A stretch of DNA of 64,000 nt from Chthonomonas sp. (GTDB lineage Bacteria; Armatimonadota; Fimbriimonadia; Fimbriimonadales; Fimbriimonadaceae), in assembly GCA_016788585.1 (NCBI GenBank), contig JAEURP010000009.1, positions 248,001 to 312,000 of the forward strand, given 5' to 3'. This document shows, piece by piece, positions 24,166 to 33,613 of this stretch. The position numbers were made by a program, and so were the translations under genes. The notes under the pieces are model-generated. The model had not been told where the DNA came from. It made no database searches and was given only the letters and a program-made list of their open reading frames with translations. Every line of letters starts with the position of its first letter. Within the stretch, counting starts at the first letter, position 1.

Positions 24166-26112
24166 TTGCAATCTTTTTGTCCGTCCCATGAAGCGGTCCT
24201 TGAGGAGTTGGCGCGATTGGCGCCAGAGGCTCCATTTCTGGCGCTTGGGCAAACTGCCTTTTGGGATGAGCCGATGAAGGGTGGAGTTAAGTTGTGCTCG
24301 GATGCCCTCGGTTACGAGCGTCGATTTATCGCAGGGATTCACGACAGCGACTACTTCGCCAAGCACACGGGTGCAAAGAAGTCGGGCAAATTCGCGGTTC
24401 TGCCCCATAACGATGTCGCCAATAAAGACCTGTGGAGCGCAGCGGGCGAATTCAGCGCTCTGTTTGGCAGCGAGACCGTCGTTCGACGTGATCAGCATGC
24501 GAGGGCCGGCGCCAAACTTGGAAAGGTGATCCGAGAACGTCCCTCAGCCCTGGACCAATTCACCGAGGCGTGGGGATGGCGCGGTGTCGTCTTCCAAGGC
24601 GACGCGACTCCGATCGTCGCCGAGACCCCGTTTCGATCTCTTCAACCGACGCTACTTCAGGCGCTCGACTGGGCCATCGATGAGACTCTAGCCCGTGTGC
24701 CCTGCTGCGACTCCGAGCAAGCGATGACACAGGCGGAGGCTCTGCGCAGTTTGGTTTGCGATATCGCTGAGCAAGACGGCGATGGGTCTCTGGGGCAGTT
24801 CTATCAAGCCTTGCTTGAGCGCATCTACGCTTTTGCCGCCCAGCAACCGGTCTCTATCGAGCCTACGGCGACGACGGAACTGCTGCAATTTAACGGCGAA
24901 ACTGCCAATCTGCCCCGGTTCGCGCTATTGGATCGCTTCCTTAGGCCGGCAACCGGGGCGAAGTACAAGGAAGCCTACAACGAAGCGATTCGCGGAACGG
25001 AAATCTACAATCTGAGCCGATTTGGATCTTGGGCTATTCCTTTCGACCTCGTTGTTCCTGGGCACGGTCGTGGAACCATTCGGGTCGCGCCAAAGGGAAT
25101 CATCATCATGACGCCGCAACCTCTGTTTATCACGACAAAGCGGCCTGTTCAGTCCGTCAACGACTTGGCCATGGCAATCGAAGCGAAGTTTGGTCACAAC
25201 TGTACGCTCGTAGGAAAGGCGGTATCGCTGATCGGCATGTTGGCAGCGGAGTTTGTGTTCGTGTTCCATGAAGGGGCCAGCAGTTACGTAAAGCATAGCC
25301 GCACGTTTCACCAATTGGTGAATGATGGATCTTTGAAACTAAACCCGATCCTCCGGGTTCAGTATCAAACGTGGGACAACCTCAAGCACTGCCACCAATG
25401 GATTTCCTTGCCGCCGCCGCTCCGCCGCCCGTTTGGCGCAAGCGAGTTAGGGAGTCAGAGCTTTGCCTCTCGTTGGAACCTCGTTCAAACGCAGCAGAAA
25501 GAACTGCTTGAGAAGCTGTCTGAACTGAGACGGCCCGTCGAGTTTGTCGAATTCTTAGCCGGCTGGCTAAGTTTCAGTTGGAGCCATCCAGCGGAGCGAT
25601 ACCGCGAACTTCATGATCGCTTGCTTGCTTTGCACGAAAATCTGCGGTTGATTAAGAACAAGAAGTCTGCAGTTCGTCAGGCCTGGCGCAATATCTCCGC
25701 GCGGCGAAATGAACTCGAACACCAAAAGGGGAAGCACTGGAGGAAAGAGATCTTTGGCAATGAGCCCGGTCCAAGTGCGCTTAAACAGCGGGATGATTTC
25801 AGTCGTCAAATCGAGCAGTGTGACATGCAGGTGCGGGAACTGAAGGCTCAGTTTCGCGATTTGGACCGGGAGCAGTCGGACCTCGTTCGGCACCAAAGCA
25901 TTTTAGAGGCCCACGAGGAACGCCGCGCACTCGAACTTGAACTTGAACTGATGAGAATGAGTCTGGTCCACGAAGCGATAACGGTAACTCAGGGGCTTAC
26001 CAATGCCGGACACCGTCCAAGTGCCTGGTGGTTCCCCCTCATTTGCCCGGATGGCGACTGGTTCAGGAACACTATTGCTTCTGCCAAATACTATTTGGAG
26101 CCCCTAATTTGA
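24166..26112 (+). CDS. Orphan 648-residue protein with C-terminal coiled coil
   Basis: Starts TTG at 24166. I recognise no family. The N-terminal 150 residues are mixed (FLALGQTAFWDEPMKGGVKL; GVVFQGDATPIVAETP), the middle (about 245-430) looks globular and strand-rich with GHGRGTIRVAPKGIIIMTPQPL, and about 510-610 is a charged coiled coil (LKAQFRDLDREQSDLVRHQ). No signal peptide or membrane segment, so probably cytoplasmic. Lies between the FtsEX hydrolase gene (37 nt) and dapF, with which it overlaps by 4 nt; co-transcription with dapF is almost certain, so a role in cell-wall metabolism is worth testing. Confidence 0.75.
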   Translation: MQSFCPSHEAVLEELARLAPEAPFLALGQTAFWDEPMKGGVKLCSDALGYERRFIAGIHDSDYFAKHTGAKKSGKFAVLPHNDVANKDLWSAAGEFSALFGSETVVRRDQHARAGAKLGKVIRERPSALDQFTEAWGWRGVVFQGDATPIVAETPFRSLQPTLLQALDWAIDETLARVPCCDSEQAMTQAEALRSLVCDIAEQDGDGSLGQFYQALLERIYAFAAQQPVSIEPTATTELLQFNGETANLPRFALLDRFLRPATGAKYKEAYNEAIRGTEIYNLSRFGSWAIPFDLVVPGHGRGTIRVAPKGIIIMTPQPLFITTKRPVQSVNDLAMAIEAKFGHNCTLVGKAVSLIGMLAAEFVFVFHEGASSYVKHSRTFHQLVNDGSLKLNPILRVQYQTWDNLKHCHQWISLPPPLRRPFGASELGSQSFASRWNLVQTQQKELLEKLSELRRPVEFVEFLAGWLSFSWSHPAERYRELHDRLLALHENLRLIKNKKSAVRQAWRNISARRNELEHQKGKHWRKEIFGNEPGPSALKQRDDFSRQIEQCDMQVRELKAQFRDLDREQSDLVRHQSILEAHEERRALELELELMRMSLVHEAITVTQGLTNAGHRPSAWWFPLICPDGDWFRNTIASAKYYLEPLI

Positions 26113-26930
26113 GATTCTGGAAGACATCCGCCGTCGGAAACACATTTGTTTTGGTTCACGAAAGCGAAAAGCCCGAGGCTGATTGGGTTGCGCTGGCCAA
26201 AAGGGCTTGCCATCCAAGGACCGGCATTGGATCCGATGGGCTCTTAGTCATGAACGGGCGTAAGCTACGCATGTTCAATCCAGATGGCTCGGAAGACTTC
26301 TGTGGAAATGGACTACGTTGCGCAACCGTTCACGGTTATTCTGAGGGTTGGCTCGAAAGAGAAGACTCTATCGAGCATTTCGGGCGTACCGTCAGAACTT
26401 GGATCACAGGTGAGAGCCAAGCAATGGTTGAGCTGCCAGCTGCTACATTTGAGCCGGCTCAAGTGCCCGTGCTCGCCGAGAAAGAGGTGTATATGCAGGA
26501 GTGGCACGATGCAGGTGAGGCCCTAGTCCTTAGCGCTTTGTCGACGGGCTCTACTCACGCAGTGATTATGGGATCCGAGCCAGATGATGACGAGTTTCTC
26601 GCCGTAAGCCGTGTTCTCGAGCATGACCCTAGATTTCCGGATCGGACTAGCACGATGTGGGTAACGGTGATGGGTCCCCACGATCTGAAACTACGTCCGT
26701 ATGAGCGCGGTGCGGGGGAGACCCGTGGATGTGGAACTGGTAGCGCGGCCGCGGCTGTCGTTCATAGCCGCATTTCCGGTATCACTGGCCAGATTAACGT
26801 GCACAACACAGGTGGAACCGTGAATGTTCACTTAGAGGATTGGCATGGTCCCATTCGCCTTGCGAGCGCCGTAGATTTGCATTTCACGGGTGCCATGCAA
26901 GAGGACATCGTCCCGATTTCAACGCCCTAG
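26109..26930 (+). CDS. dapF: Diaminopimelate epimerase
   Basis: 273 residues from a TTG at 26109, which overlaps the upstream stop and has a GGAG ribosome-binding site 8 nt away. Both active-site cysteines are present: C65 in FCGNGLRC and the second in TRGCGTGSAAA. NPDG and the N-terminal GNTFVLV also fit. Converts LL- to meso-diaminopimelate for lysine and peptidoglycan. The N-terminus reads AVGNTF instead of the common GLGNDF. Overlaps the convergent TPR gene by 12 nt. Confidence 0.93.
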   Translation: MRFWKTSAVGNTFVLVHESEKPEADWVALAKRACHPRTGIGSDGLLVMNGRKLRMFNPDGSEDFCGNGLRCATVHGYSEGWLEREDSIEHFGRTVRTWITGESQAMVELPAATFEPAQVPVLAEKEVYMQEWHDAGEALVLSALSTGSTHAVIMGSEPDDDEFLAVSRVLEHDPRFPDRTSTMWVTVMGPHDLKLRPYERGAGETRGCGTGSAAAAVVHSRISGITGQINVHNTGGTVNVHLEDWHGPIRLASAVDLHFTGAMQEDIVPISTP

Positions 26931-27842
26931 CCGTCTCAATTGCTCGCTCGCGACCGGATGCTCAGGGTTCCAATCAAGTACTTGGTCAAACGAGCAGCGT
27001 GCAGAATTCGGGTCCCCGCTTCGCAATTGTGCGACTCCTAGCGCCGCCATTGCATCCGCGTACTTGCTATTAATCTTCAGCGCCGCTTCAAACTGGGCTA
27101 TCGCTGCGTCCACTTGGCCTAGCTCAAGAAGAGTCTCGCCGTACCGGCACCGGACATCGGCGTAACCTGGCACCAATTCCGTCAACCTCAGGTAGCAATC
27201 GCCGGCTTCCTCGTACTGCCCTGAGCTTGCGAGTTTGGTTGCCTGCTCAATTAACCCCTTGGTTGGGTCCGTGCCGCAACTGTCCCAAAGAACCCAGAGG
27301 TGCTCAATAGCTTCCTCGTTCTTACCGGCATTATGAAGTTCGGCAAAGGCTTGGTAGTTTGAATTGTCGAGCGAGGGTTGCAAGGTAATCGCATCAATTA
27401 CAGCGTTCATTGCAAGCTCAATGCTCTCATTTTGGTAATGGAGGATCCCCACGAGCATGTGGGCCACAACCAGGTTTGGGTTGACCTCTAAGGCTCTCCT
27501 TGCCGCTGAGAGAGCTTCGTCGTGGCGGTTATCCCTAACTAAAGAGCGAGCTAAACGAACGTGGTAGTCAGCGAATGTCGGCTGCAGTTCAACCGCCTTT
27601 TGAAAGTTGTCGCATGCTTGAGCGTTTCTTCCCTCTTCTTCGTCAAACTCGGCTCTTCGAAAGAAGCACTCGGCGAGGTACATACGGGCAAGACGGACAA
27701 GTGTACGATCGGAACACTTCTTGGCTAAGAAGTCAGAAAGCGCTTTGATCGCTTCCTGTTGGGCGCCCGACTGGAACAACCGCATCCCTTCGTCGAACCC
27801 GGGATCGCGGCCAAACACGTACCACTTATCAAGCGAGCCCAT
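26919..27842 (-). CDS. TPR-repeat protein
   Basis: 307 residues. At least six tetratricopeptide-like repeats between about 70 and 300, for example ADYHVRLARSLVRDNRHDEA, LLELGQVDAAIAQFEAALKI and AALGVAQLRSGDPNSARCSF. No signal peptide or membrane segment. Such proteins scaffold protein complexes; the partner is unknown. ATG at 27842 has no strong ribosome-binding site. Confidence 0.85.
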   Translation of the reverse strand: MGSLDKWYVFGRDPGFDEGMRLFQSGAQQEAIKALSDFLAKKCSDRTLVRLARMYLAECFFRRAEFDEEEGRNAQACDNFQKAVELQPTFADYHVRLARSLVRDNRHDEALSAARRALEVNPNLVVAHMLVGILHYQNESIELAMNAVIDAITLQPSLDNSNYQAFAELHNAGKNEEAIEHLWVLWDSCGTDPTKGLIEQATKLASSGQYEEAGDCYLRLTELVPGYADVRCRYGETLLELGQVDAAIAQFEAALKINSKYADAMAALGVAQLRSGDPNSARCSFDQVLDWNPEHPVASEQLRRLGR

Positions 27843-27931
27843 GAGCTAAAGAGGGAATATGGCCATCCTGGCCGGATCGGCGGCCAATCCGTTGGCACAT
27901 CTACAGACGCCGTAATGAACGGGAAAGTGGC

Positions 27932-28738
27932 TCAAAGCTTGATGCTCACTCCATCAAATCCAACTTGGATGCCATTTGGAACGAGAAAGGCCTCCAACTC
28001 GGCATGGGTTGCGTCCCCAGCTTGACCATGGTGCGTGGTCGTTACCGATGCGCCAGGGAGCAGACACCCCATACTCACCAAACGGTTAGTTGCATCGACG
28101 ACCTCTTTTGCATCCATGTGACCATGATAGGAAGATCGCTTGAATCCGTCGGTGCATTCAAAGACGACTCCGTCCAACTTCTTGTCCGACAAAAATTCCC
28201 AAGTCGGCTCTCTCCAGTATCCAGTGTCAGCTGCGTATAGAAACGCCTTGCCACCAAACTCAAAAATGAAGTTGTGGCAGTCCTCTTCAAGCCGATGAAA
28301 GGCTTGGATAGGAGTGACTAAATAGCCTTGGTGATCAAACGACTCGAAACTCTTGGTCAGAACCAGTTCAAAGGGCCAATCCGGGAATCGAGCCTGAATT
28401 CTTGCCAGGACCGCATCGTTCCCATAAACCGTAAAGGGTGAGAATTCTTCTTCTGTGAAGGGTGCCAGCGTATATTGCAATTCAGATTCGCACAAATGGT
28501 CGTCGTGTGAGTGCGTAAAGAAGATGCCGGACCAGTCAGAAGGCCGGGTTCCATGAGTGATCATCTGGGAAAACGTATCTGGCCCTAAATCGATCTTTAT
28601 ATGACCGTCGATGATCGCGGCAGACCGGGTTCGAATATCTTTGCCTCCGTAAGCACGGGCGTATTCGCCAACGCGAGATTCCCCAAAAAACGCAGGAATT
28701 CCGTCGGCGGCGCCCGTACCCAGGAGCTTGATTTCCAT
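27932..28738 (-). CDS. Metallo-beta-lactamase-fold hydrolase (PhnP-like)
   Basis: 268 residues. Starts MEIKLLGTGAADG, with metal motif THSHDDH at about 76-82, YAADTG (169-174) and TTHHGQ near 239-244, giving the two-metal site of MBL phosphodiesterases related to PhnP. Substrate uncertain: a cyclic phosphodiester or nucleotide are possible. Directly follows the DUF1015 gene with no gap (stop ends at 28739, this ATG at 28738), so the two are coupled. Confidence 0.88.
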   Translation of the reverse strand: MEIKLLGTGAADGIPAFFGESRVGEYARAYGGKDIRTRSAAIIDGHIKIDLGPDTFSQMITHGTRPSDWSGIFFTHSHDDHLCESELQYTLAPFTEEEFSPFTVYGNDAVLARIQARFPDWPFELVLTKSFESFDHQGYLVTPIQAFHRLEEDCHNFIFEFGGKAFLYAADTGYWREPTWEFLSDKKLDGVVFECTDGFKRSSYHGHMDAKEVVDATNRLVSMGCLLPGASVTTTHHGQAGDATHAELEAFLVPNGIQVGFDGVSIKL

Positions 28739-30007
28739 TTAGAAGTCGCTAAGCCTCCACAGGACGAGTCCGCTGGTGATCTTGGGATGGTAGTAAGTTG
28801 ACTTTTGCGGCATCTTTTCGCCTCCATTGGCGATGACTCTCATGTCGTGAACACTGGGAGGATTCATGAGGAAGCTCGCAAATGCACCGTTATCAACGGC
28901 GTCCAGCGCCTCTTGCTCGATACGGGTGTAGCCGAAGAAATCGAGGCCAGTCATGCCGAGGTGCTTCGCAAAGATGACTTCGTGAAGAATAGTTACATCG
29001 AGGCTCTTTAGTTCGGTGCTTGAGTCGCCGGAAATCTCGTTAACCACTTGGTCAAGGTTGGCGATTCTTAGCACAAATCCACTACCCCCAGGCAGGGCAA
29101 TCCCAAAAGCCCTCTGCCCGGAAGAGTTGATGGCTTCGATGGTTGCCAGCAGATTGCCATTGGGGCAATCTTCGATTGTCCAGTAGGGCGCCTGCAGCCT
29201 AGCGCGAAGGTCACCCGGATCGCGATTCAAAATGCGGTGCGTGGGCAGTAGAACAAGGCCAGGGTCCTCCATGCTGCTCAGGGCCATCATCATATAGTCC
29301 TCAGCGATCGGGGAGGTTGCACCGCCTGCTGCCTGTCGAAAGGCGAGCGCGGTCTCATACCGATGGTGCCCGTCTGCGATCCATATCTTCTTGTCTTTGA
29401 ACAATGTGACCAAATGGTTAAGTGACTCCGAGTCGTTGACAACTTCGAATCGGTGTTCAATTCCATCGTCGCTCACGAATTGGCCCGCAATCTCGCCTGG
29501 CGCCTCAGCAACGGCTTTGTAGATCCCTTGGTCGCTATCCTCATATAGGCCATAGATGCACTCAAGATGCGAGCGCGTCGCCTCTAAGATGCGGAGCCGA
29601 TCTTCCTTGTGCTTGGGGAAGGTCTGCTCATGGGGCAACACGACTCCATTCTCATAGGGCTCGACCTTGATCAAGGCGATCATGCATTGCCGCTGGATCC
29701 GAGCACCATCCGGTGTGGTGAACGTCTGGAGGTAGCGATAGAAGCTTTGCTCAGGCTCGACCGCCATAGCGCCAGACTGGATCCACTGCTCGAGGCGGCT
29801 TGAGCTCCGAGCGTACTTGACAAACTTGCTTCTATCCCCTTCTTCTGATTCCGGAAGAGTAAGAAGGACAACATTGTGAGGATTTTGCCCGGCAAGGGCT
29901 TCTCGCTCGGTCGGACTGATCACATCATAGGGTGGAGCAACCAGCGCTTTCAATTCACCGGCCTTAGCGGTGAAGCGCGTTCCATGAAAAGGACGGAGGT
30001 CAGCCAT
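28739..30007 (-). CDS. DUF1015 protein
   Basis: 422 residues, full length for the family. N-terminal LRPFHGTRFTAKAG...LVAPPYDVIS and central ADGHHRYETALAFR are the DUF1015 signatures. The family is sometimes adjacent to serC or serA and has been suggested to be a kinase-like enzyme, but I treat the function as unknown. The ATG lies 8 nt from a TACACT -10 box on the minus strand, implying an almost leaderless mRNA. Confidence 0.9.
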   Translation of the reverse strand: MADLRPFHGTRFTAKAGELKALVAPPYDVISPTEREALAGQNPHNVVLLTLPESEEGDRSKFVKYARSSSRLEQWIQSGAMAVEPEQSFYRYLQTFTTPDGARIQRQCMIALIKVEPYENGVVLPHEQTFPKHKEDRLRILEATRSHLECIYGLYEDSDQGIYKAVAEAPGEIAGQFVSDDGIEHRFEVVNDSESLNHLVTLFKDKKIWIADGHHRYETALAFRQAAGGATSPIAEDYMMMALSSMEDPGLVLLPTHRILNRDPGDLRARLQAPYWTIEDCPNGNLLATIEAINSSGQRAFGIALPGGSGFVLRIANLDQVVNEISGDSSTELKSLDVTILHEVIFAKHLGMTGLDFFGYTRIEQEALDAVDNGAFASFLMNPPSVHDMRVIANGGEKMPQKSTYYHPKITSGLVLWRLSDF

Positions 30008-30015
30008 AGCGGGGG

Positions 30016-30051
30016 AGTGTACCGAACGTCTTCCATTGTCCTTGGTACACT
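30016..30051. promoter_or_regulatory. Mirror-image divergent promoters (DUF1015 and polyprenyl synthetase)
   Basis: Inverted repeat AGTGTACC (30016-30023) and GGTACACT (30044-30051). Each arm is a TACACT -10 box. Reading right it lies 6 nt before the GTG at 30058; reading left it lies 8 nt before the ATG at 30007. Both transcripts should be leaderless. The symmetry could also be an operator. Confidence 0.6.
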
Positions 30052-30057
30052 CGATTT

Positions 30058-30903
30058 GTGGACGCTACGCCGGGACTCAAGACCTATGCCGAAATGGTCG
30101 ATGCCCGAATGGAAGAACTGCTTCCGAGCTTGTCCGAAGAGCCGATCAAGCTTCACGAGGCCATGCGGTACTCCGCGTTAGCCCCTGGCAAACGCCTGAG
30201 ACCCGCGCTCCTGCTCGAGTGTTCTAGGGTCGTCGGAGGTGATGTAAGCCTCCACATCGATACGGCTTGCGCGGTGGAGTTTGTCCACGTCTTCTCGCTT
30301 ATTCACGATGACCTCCCTGCCCTCGATAACGACGATCTGCGAAGAGGGCAACCAACCTGCCATATCAAGTTTGGCGAAAACATCGCTATCATGGCCGGCG
30401 ACGCGCTGTTCGCAACGGCATTTACTTTGATAAAGGATGGCAGAGCAGTTCGAGAACTGGCTCGAGCATCCGTTTCTCTCGTTCGCGGCGAGACTATGGA
30501 CCTTATGAGCGAAGGAATGAGCGCGGACGCGGAGAAGTTGGAGTTCATACACCAGAACAAGACGGTTGCCCTCGTCTCGGCATCGTGTGCAATTGGCGCC
30601 TGGTTGGGCGGTGGTTCAGGACCTCAGGTCGAAGCACTCCGTCAATACGGGCAACATGTTGGCTTGGCCTTCCAAATCGCCGACGACCTTCTCAACGAGA
30701 CTTCCACTCCAGAGCAGCTTGGCAAGGCGGCTGGGAGCGACCGTGAACGCAAGAAGCTGACCTATCCCGCGCTATATGGCGTCGACGAGTCGAGGCGGAT
30801 GGCAGAGGAACAGGTTAGCCAGGCGATTGGACTGCTGGCAGATTTTGAGGATTCCGGCAAGTTGATTGACTGGGCCCAGTTCGCCTTGCAGCGCAAGCTC
30901 TAA
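30058..30903 (+). CDS. Polyprenyl (farnesyl/geranylgeranyl-type) diphosphate synthase
   Basis: 281 residues from a GTG at 30058. First Asp-rich motif HDDLPALDNDD (DDx4D) and RRG follow the IspA class of short-chain prenyl synthases; the second motif reads QIADDLLNE, with the third Asp replaced (DDxxN). GDALF and KT near the middle are also family features. Condenses isopentenyl diphosphate with allylic diphosphates. Chain length cannot be read safely. Ends 1 nt from the convergent waaA stop. Confidence 0.9.
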   Translation: MDATPGLKTYAEMVDARMEELLPSLSEEPIKLHEAMRYSALAPGKRLRPALLLECSRVVGGDVSLHIDTACAVEFVHVFSLIHDDLPALDNDDLRRGQPTCHIKFGENIAIMAGDALFATAFTLIKDGRAVRELARASVSLVRGETMDLMSEGMSADAEKLEFIHQNKTVALVSASCAIGAWLGGGSGPQVEALRQYGQHVGLAFQIADDLLNETSTPEQLGKAAGSDRERKKLTYPALYGVDESRRMAEEQVSQAIGLLADFEDSGKLIDWAQFALQRKL

Positions 30904-30904
30904 A

Positions 30905-32152
30905 CTATGTGGCGTCGACAGCGCTCAGAATTGCCTGTGCATAGCGGTCGCTTGCGCCGCGATTGCTTTCGACCAGGTCATGGCCCTTTCTTCCCATTTC
31001 CCGCCTCAAATCTGGATCGGAGATGAGCAACGATATCTTTTCTCGCAGGTCGGCTGGCGTCCTGCAGGACAATGATGCCCCCGCGGTTTCAGCGAGTGCA
31101 GCGACATCACGAAAGTTCTGCATATTTGGCCCATGGAGTACGGCGACCCCGCACGCCATAGGCTGAATGATGTTCTGCCCCCCAAGCGGCAAAAATCCAC
31201 CGCCAACAATGGCAATATCGGCAGCGGAATATGCCTGACCCAACTCACCGTATGTATCGAGGATCAGATATGGACCGGTTTGGTTCCTTGACCGTTGTGC
31301 GGGAACTCCTCGTGCCTTAGTCACTCGGTCGATAAGCCCGTCGACACCTTCAATATGGCGCGGCGCGTGGATGACCTTAACGGACGGTAAACCAGAGAGG
31401 GCCTCGAGCAGAAAAGCCTCTTCTGCTTCACCGCGAGTTGATCCGGCGACAATGACAACATCATCATCCGAAGCGCTGACCTGATTTCGCCAGTATTGCC
31501 TTGCCTCCGGATTAGCGGACAGGTTCTCATCGAACTTCGTATTGCCAAAGACCTCGACGTTCTTAGCGCCGTAGGTCCTGATTCGCTCCGCATCGGCTTC
31601 AGTTTGCATGAGGCACCGATCCAGCTTCTCGACCAATGTTTGGTAATAGAACATCACCCACCGAGACCTTCGAAAACTTCGGTCGCTGATTCGCCCATTC
31701 ACCAAGAGGTTTGTGGCTCCTGCTTGCTTGGCGAAATGCAGGAAGTTCAGCCAAAGCTCGGTTTCAAAAACGGCAACGACTTGGGGCCGTACACGCCAGG
31801 TGGCCACCCACATAAACCGGGCAACGTCGATGGGAAAATACACCAAATGGTCAAATGCGCCATCCAGCTTGATCGCCGTTTCATGACCGGTGCTTGTGGT
31901 TGTCGAAAGCACGACCTGAATGTCGGGCCTTTGCTTCTTAATCGATCGCAATACGGGAACGGCAGCGATGACCTCGCCGACGGAAACAGAGTGGACCCAA
32001 ATGGAGGGTCTGCTCTTATCGAGCGGCAACGAATAGTCGCCAAAGCGCTCCTTCCAATTGGGCGCTTCCTTACGACGCCTTGATTTCAGCCAGACCCAAG
32101 GCACCCAGATAGGAGCGAGGATGTGGATGAGGATGTTATAGATCCAGATCAT
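30905..32152 (-). CDS. waaA: 3-deoxy-D-manno-octulosonic acid (Kdo) transferase
   Basis: 415 residues from ATG 32152, inside the last codons of purC (17-nt overlap). N-terminal membrane anchor (IWIYNILIHILAPIWVPWVWL), then WVHSVSVGEV and STTTSTGHETA, typical of WaaA. The C-terminal GT-B nucleotide-binding half shows GGGFLPLGGQNIIQPMACG. Transfers Kdo from CMP-Kdo to lipid A precursor at the inner face of the inner membrane. Its presence is the best evidence in the window that this organism makes LPS. Confidence 0.93.
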   Translation of the reverse strand: MIWIYNILIHILAPIWVPWVWLKSRRRKEAPNWKERFGDYSLPLDKSRPSIWVHSVSVGEVIAAVPVLRSIKKQRPDIQVVLSTTTSTGHETAIKLDGAFDHLVYFPIDVARFMWVATWRVRPQVVAVFETELWLNFLHFAKQAGATNLLVNGRISDRSFRRSRWVMFYYQTLVEKLDRCLMQTEADAERIRTYGAKNVEVFGNTKFDENLSANPEARQYWRNQVSASDDDVVIVAGSTRGEAEEAFLLEALSGLPSVKVIHAPRHIEGVDGLIDRVTKARGVPAQRSRNQTGPYLILDTYGELGQAYSAADIAIVGGGFLPLGGQNIIQPMACGVAVLHGPNMQNFRDVAALAETAGASLSCRTPADLREKISLLISDPDLRREMGRKGHDLVESNRGASDRYAQAILSAVDAT

Positions 32153-33029
32153 GCCCGGTAATGCGTCGGTAGGCGTCCAGATAGCGCTCGCGCGTGCCTT
32201 GGATGACGGCTTGAGGGAGTTCAGGCGCTGGGTAAGTCTTGTCCCAGCCAGAGGACTCCAAAAAGTCGCGAAGGAACTGCTTGTCAAAGCTCGGAGGCGA
32301 ATCGCCGGGCACATAGTCGGCGGTCCAGTATCGGGACGAGTCGGGCGTCAGGGCTTCGTCGATCCAGATCGGCCCGTCTTCCGTCAATCCAAATTCAAAT
32401 TTCGTGTCGGCGAGAATCAGTCCCACAGACTCGCAGTGCTTCGAGGCTTCGGCATAGATATTCATCGTCCATTCTCGAAGCTTGGAGGCCAGTTCAAAGC
32501 CGATTTGATCGGCGGCGGCCTCAAAAGAAATATTCTCGTCATGCCCCGCGTCATTCTTCGTGGCCGGCGTAAAGATCGGCTCCGGAAGCTGTGATCCATT
32601 CCTTAGGTTTTCGGGCAGTCGCAAACCATGAATCTCGCGCGTTCCACTGGCATAATCTTTGTACCATGAGCCCGCCAGGTAGCCGCGGGCAACACACTCG
32701 ATCAAGACCGGATCGGTCTTGCGAGCGATCATCCCACGGCCAGCAACCTGAGGCAAGTCCTCGCCCACAATAGCCTCAAGATCCTTTGAGCTGACACTCA
32801 CCATATGGTTAGGAACCAGATCACCCAGTCGTTCAAACCAAAAGGCGCTGAGCTGGGTTAGTACTTTGCCTTTGTCGGGAATTCCCTCGCCCATCACGAC
32901 GTCGAATGCCGAGACTCGATCACTTGCGACCAAAAGCAATTGATCTCCGAGATCATAAATGTCCCGAACTTTGCCTCGTCGCGGAGCGGGCAGCCTGGAT
33001 AAGCGAGATTCTAGTAGAGCTTGGCTCAC
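32136..33029 (-). CDS. purC: Phosphoribosylaminoimidazole-succinocarboxamide synthase
   Basis: 297 residues, the longer yeast-Ade1-like form. RRGKVRDIYDLGD (17-29) and LVASDRVSAFDVV (32-44) are the SAICAR synthase signatures; IDEALTPDSSRYW is near 218-230. Sixth to eighth step of purine synthesis, joining CAIR with aspartate using ATP. Starts GTG at 33029, 6 nt after a CATAAT -10 box that lies at the end of the upstream gene, so it may be leaderless. Confidence 0.95.
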   Translation of the reverse strand: MSQALLESRLSRLPAPRRGKVRDIYDLGDQLLLVASDRVSAFDVVMGEGIPDKGKVLTQLSAFWFERLGDLVPNHMVSVSSKDLEAIVGEDLPQVAGRGMIARKTDPVLIECVARGYLAGSWYKDYASGTREIHGLRLPENLRNGSQLPEPIFTPATKNDAGHDENISFEAAADQIGFELASKLREWTMNIYAEASKHCESVGLILADTKFEFGLTEDGPIWIDEALTPDSSRYWTADYVPGDSPPSFDKQFLRDFLESSGWDKTYPAPELPQAVIQGTRERYLDAYRRITGHDLDL

Positions 33030-33035
33030 TCACCG

Positions 33036-33041
33036 ATTATG
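33036..33041 (-). promoter_or_regulatory. -10 box 6 nt before purC
   Basis: CATAAT on the minus strand, then CGGTGA and the GTG start of purC. Sits in the 14-nt gap between the DUF433 gene and purC. Confidence 0.5.
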
Positions 33042-33043
33042 GG

Positions 33044-33541
33044 CTACTTGGCGAATGGATACTTTGCTTGGCGTCGCGCGAGAACCTGCTCATACTGCTC
33101 GATTTCACCGTTGATCTCATCGGGATGCTCGTTTGCGTAGGCCAGGGCCATTTCGAGTTCGAGCTTTGAGAGGGCAGGGAATGACTTTCTAAGCGCATCG
33201 ATGGATTGGACACGTCGTTGCTCGCGCACAATTTCCCAAACTGAGATGCCAGCACCAACGACTCTAGCTACTGCCTTCTCGGACGGCTTCTCGATTCTTA
33301 CGTCACGCTGCGCCATCAGGGTCCGAAACTCCACTAGTCGGGCATCGATTTCATCGGTCGACATTCCCGTGTAGTCAGCTGCCTGCTGGACAGTGAGCAT
33401 CTCCTGATCGACCGCGCCGATAACAAGTTCGTTGCGCAAGTGAGGATCAAGTTCAAATAGGCGGTGCATCGCTTCATCGACTCGTTCTGGAAAGAAGCGA
33501 GTCATGCGTTGCAATTGCAGTGTGGACCAGTTGTTTGTCAT
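33044..33541 (-). CDS. DUF433-domain protein
   Basis: 165 residues. C-terminal half (about 95-155: VVGAGISVWEIVREQRRVQS ... LSKLELEMALAYANEHPDEI) fits DUF433, a winged-helix-like domain found in many small antitoxin-like and regulatory proteins. The N-terminal half has another helical region with a TVQQAADYTGMSTDEIDARL helix-turn-helix-like stretch. No toxin gene sits beside it. A perfect 12-bp palindrome lies 73 nt upstream. Probably a DNA-binding regulator; target unknown. Confidence 0.75.
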   Translation of the reverse strand: MTNNWSTLQLQRMTRFFPERVDEAMHRLFELDPHLRNELVIGAVDQEMLTVQQAADYTGMSTDEIDARLVEFRTLMAQRDVRIEKPSEKAVARVVGAGISVWEIVREQRRVQSIDALRKSFPALSKLELEMALAYANEHPDEINGEIEQYEQVLARRQAKYPFAK

Positions 33542-33613
33542 TTGTTAAGACGGGCTTTCGGCTCGTCGTTCACCACACTGTGAGACGGTTGACCAAGCAA
33601 AGAACGTTTACCT

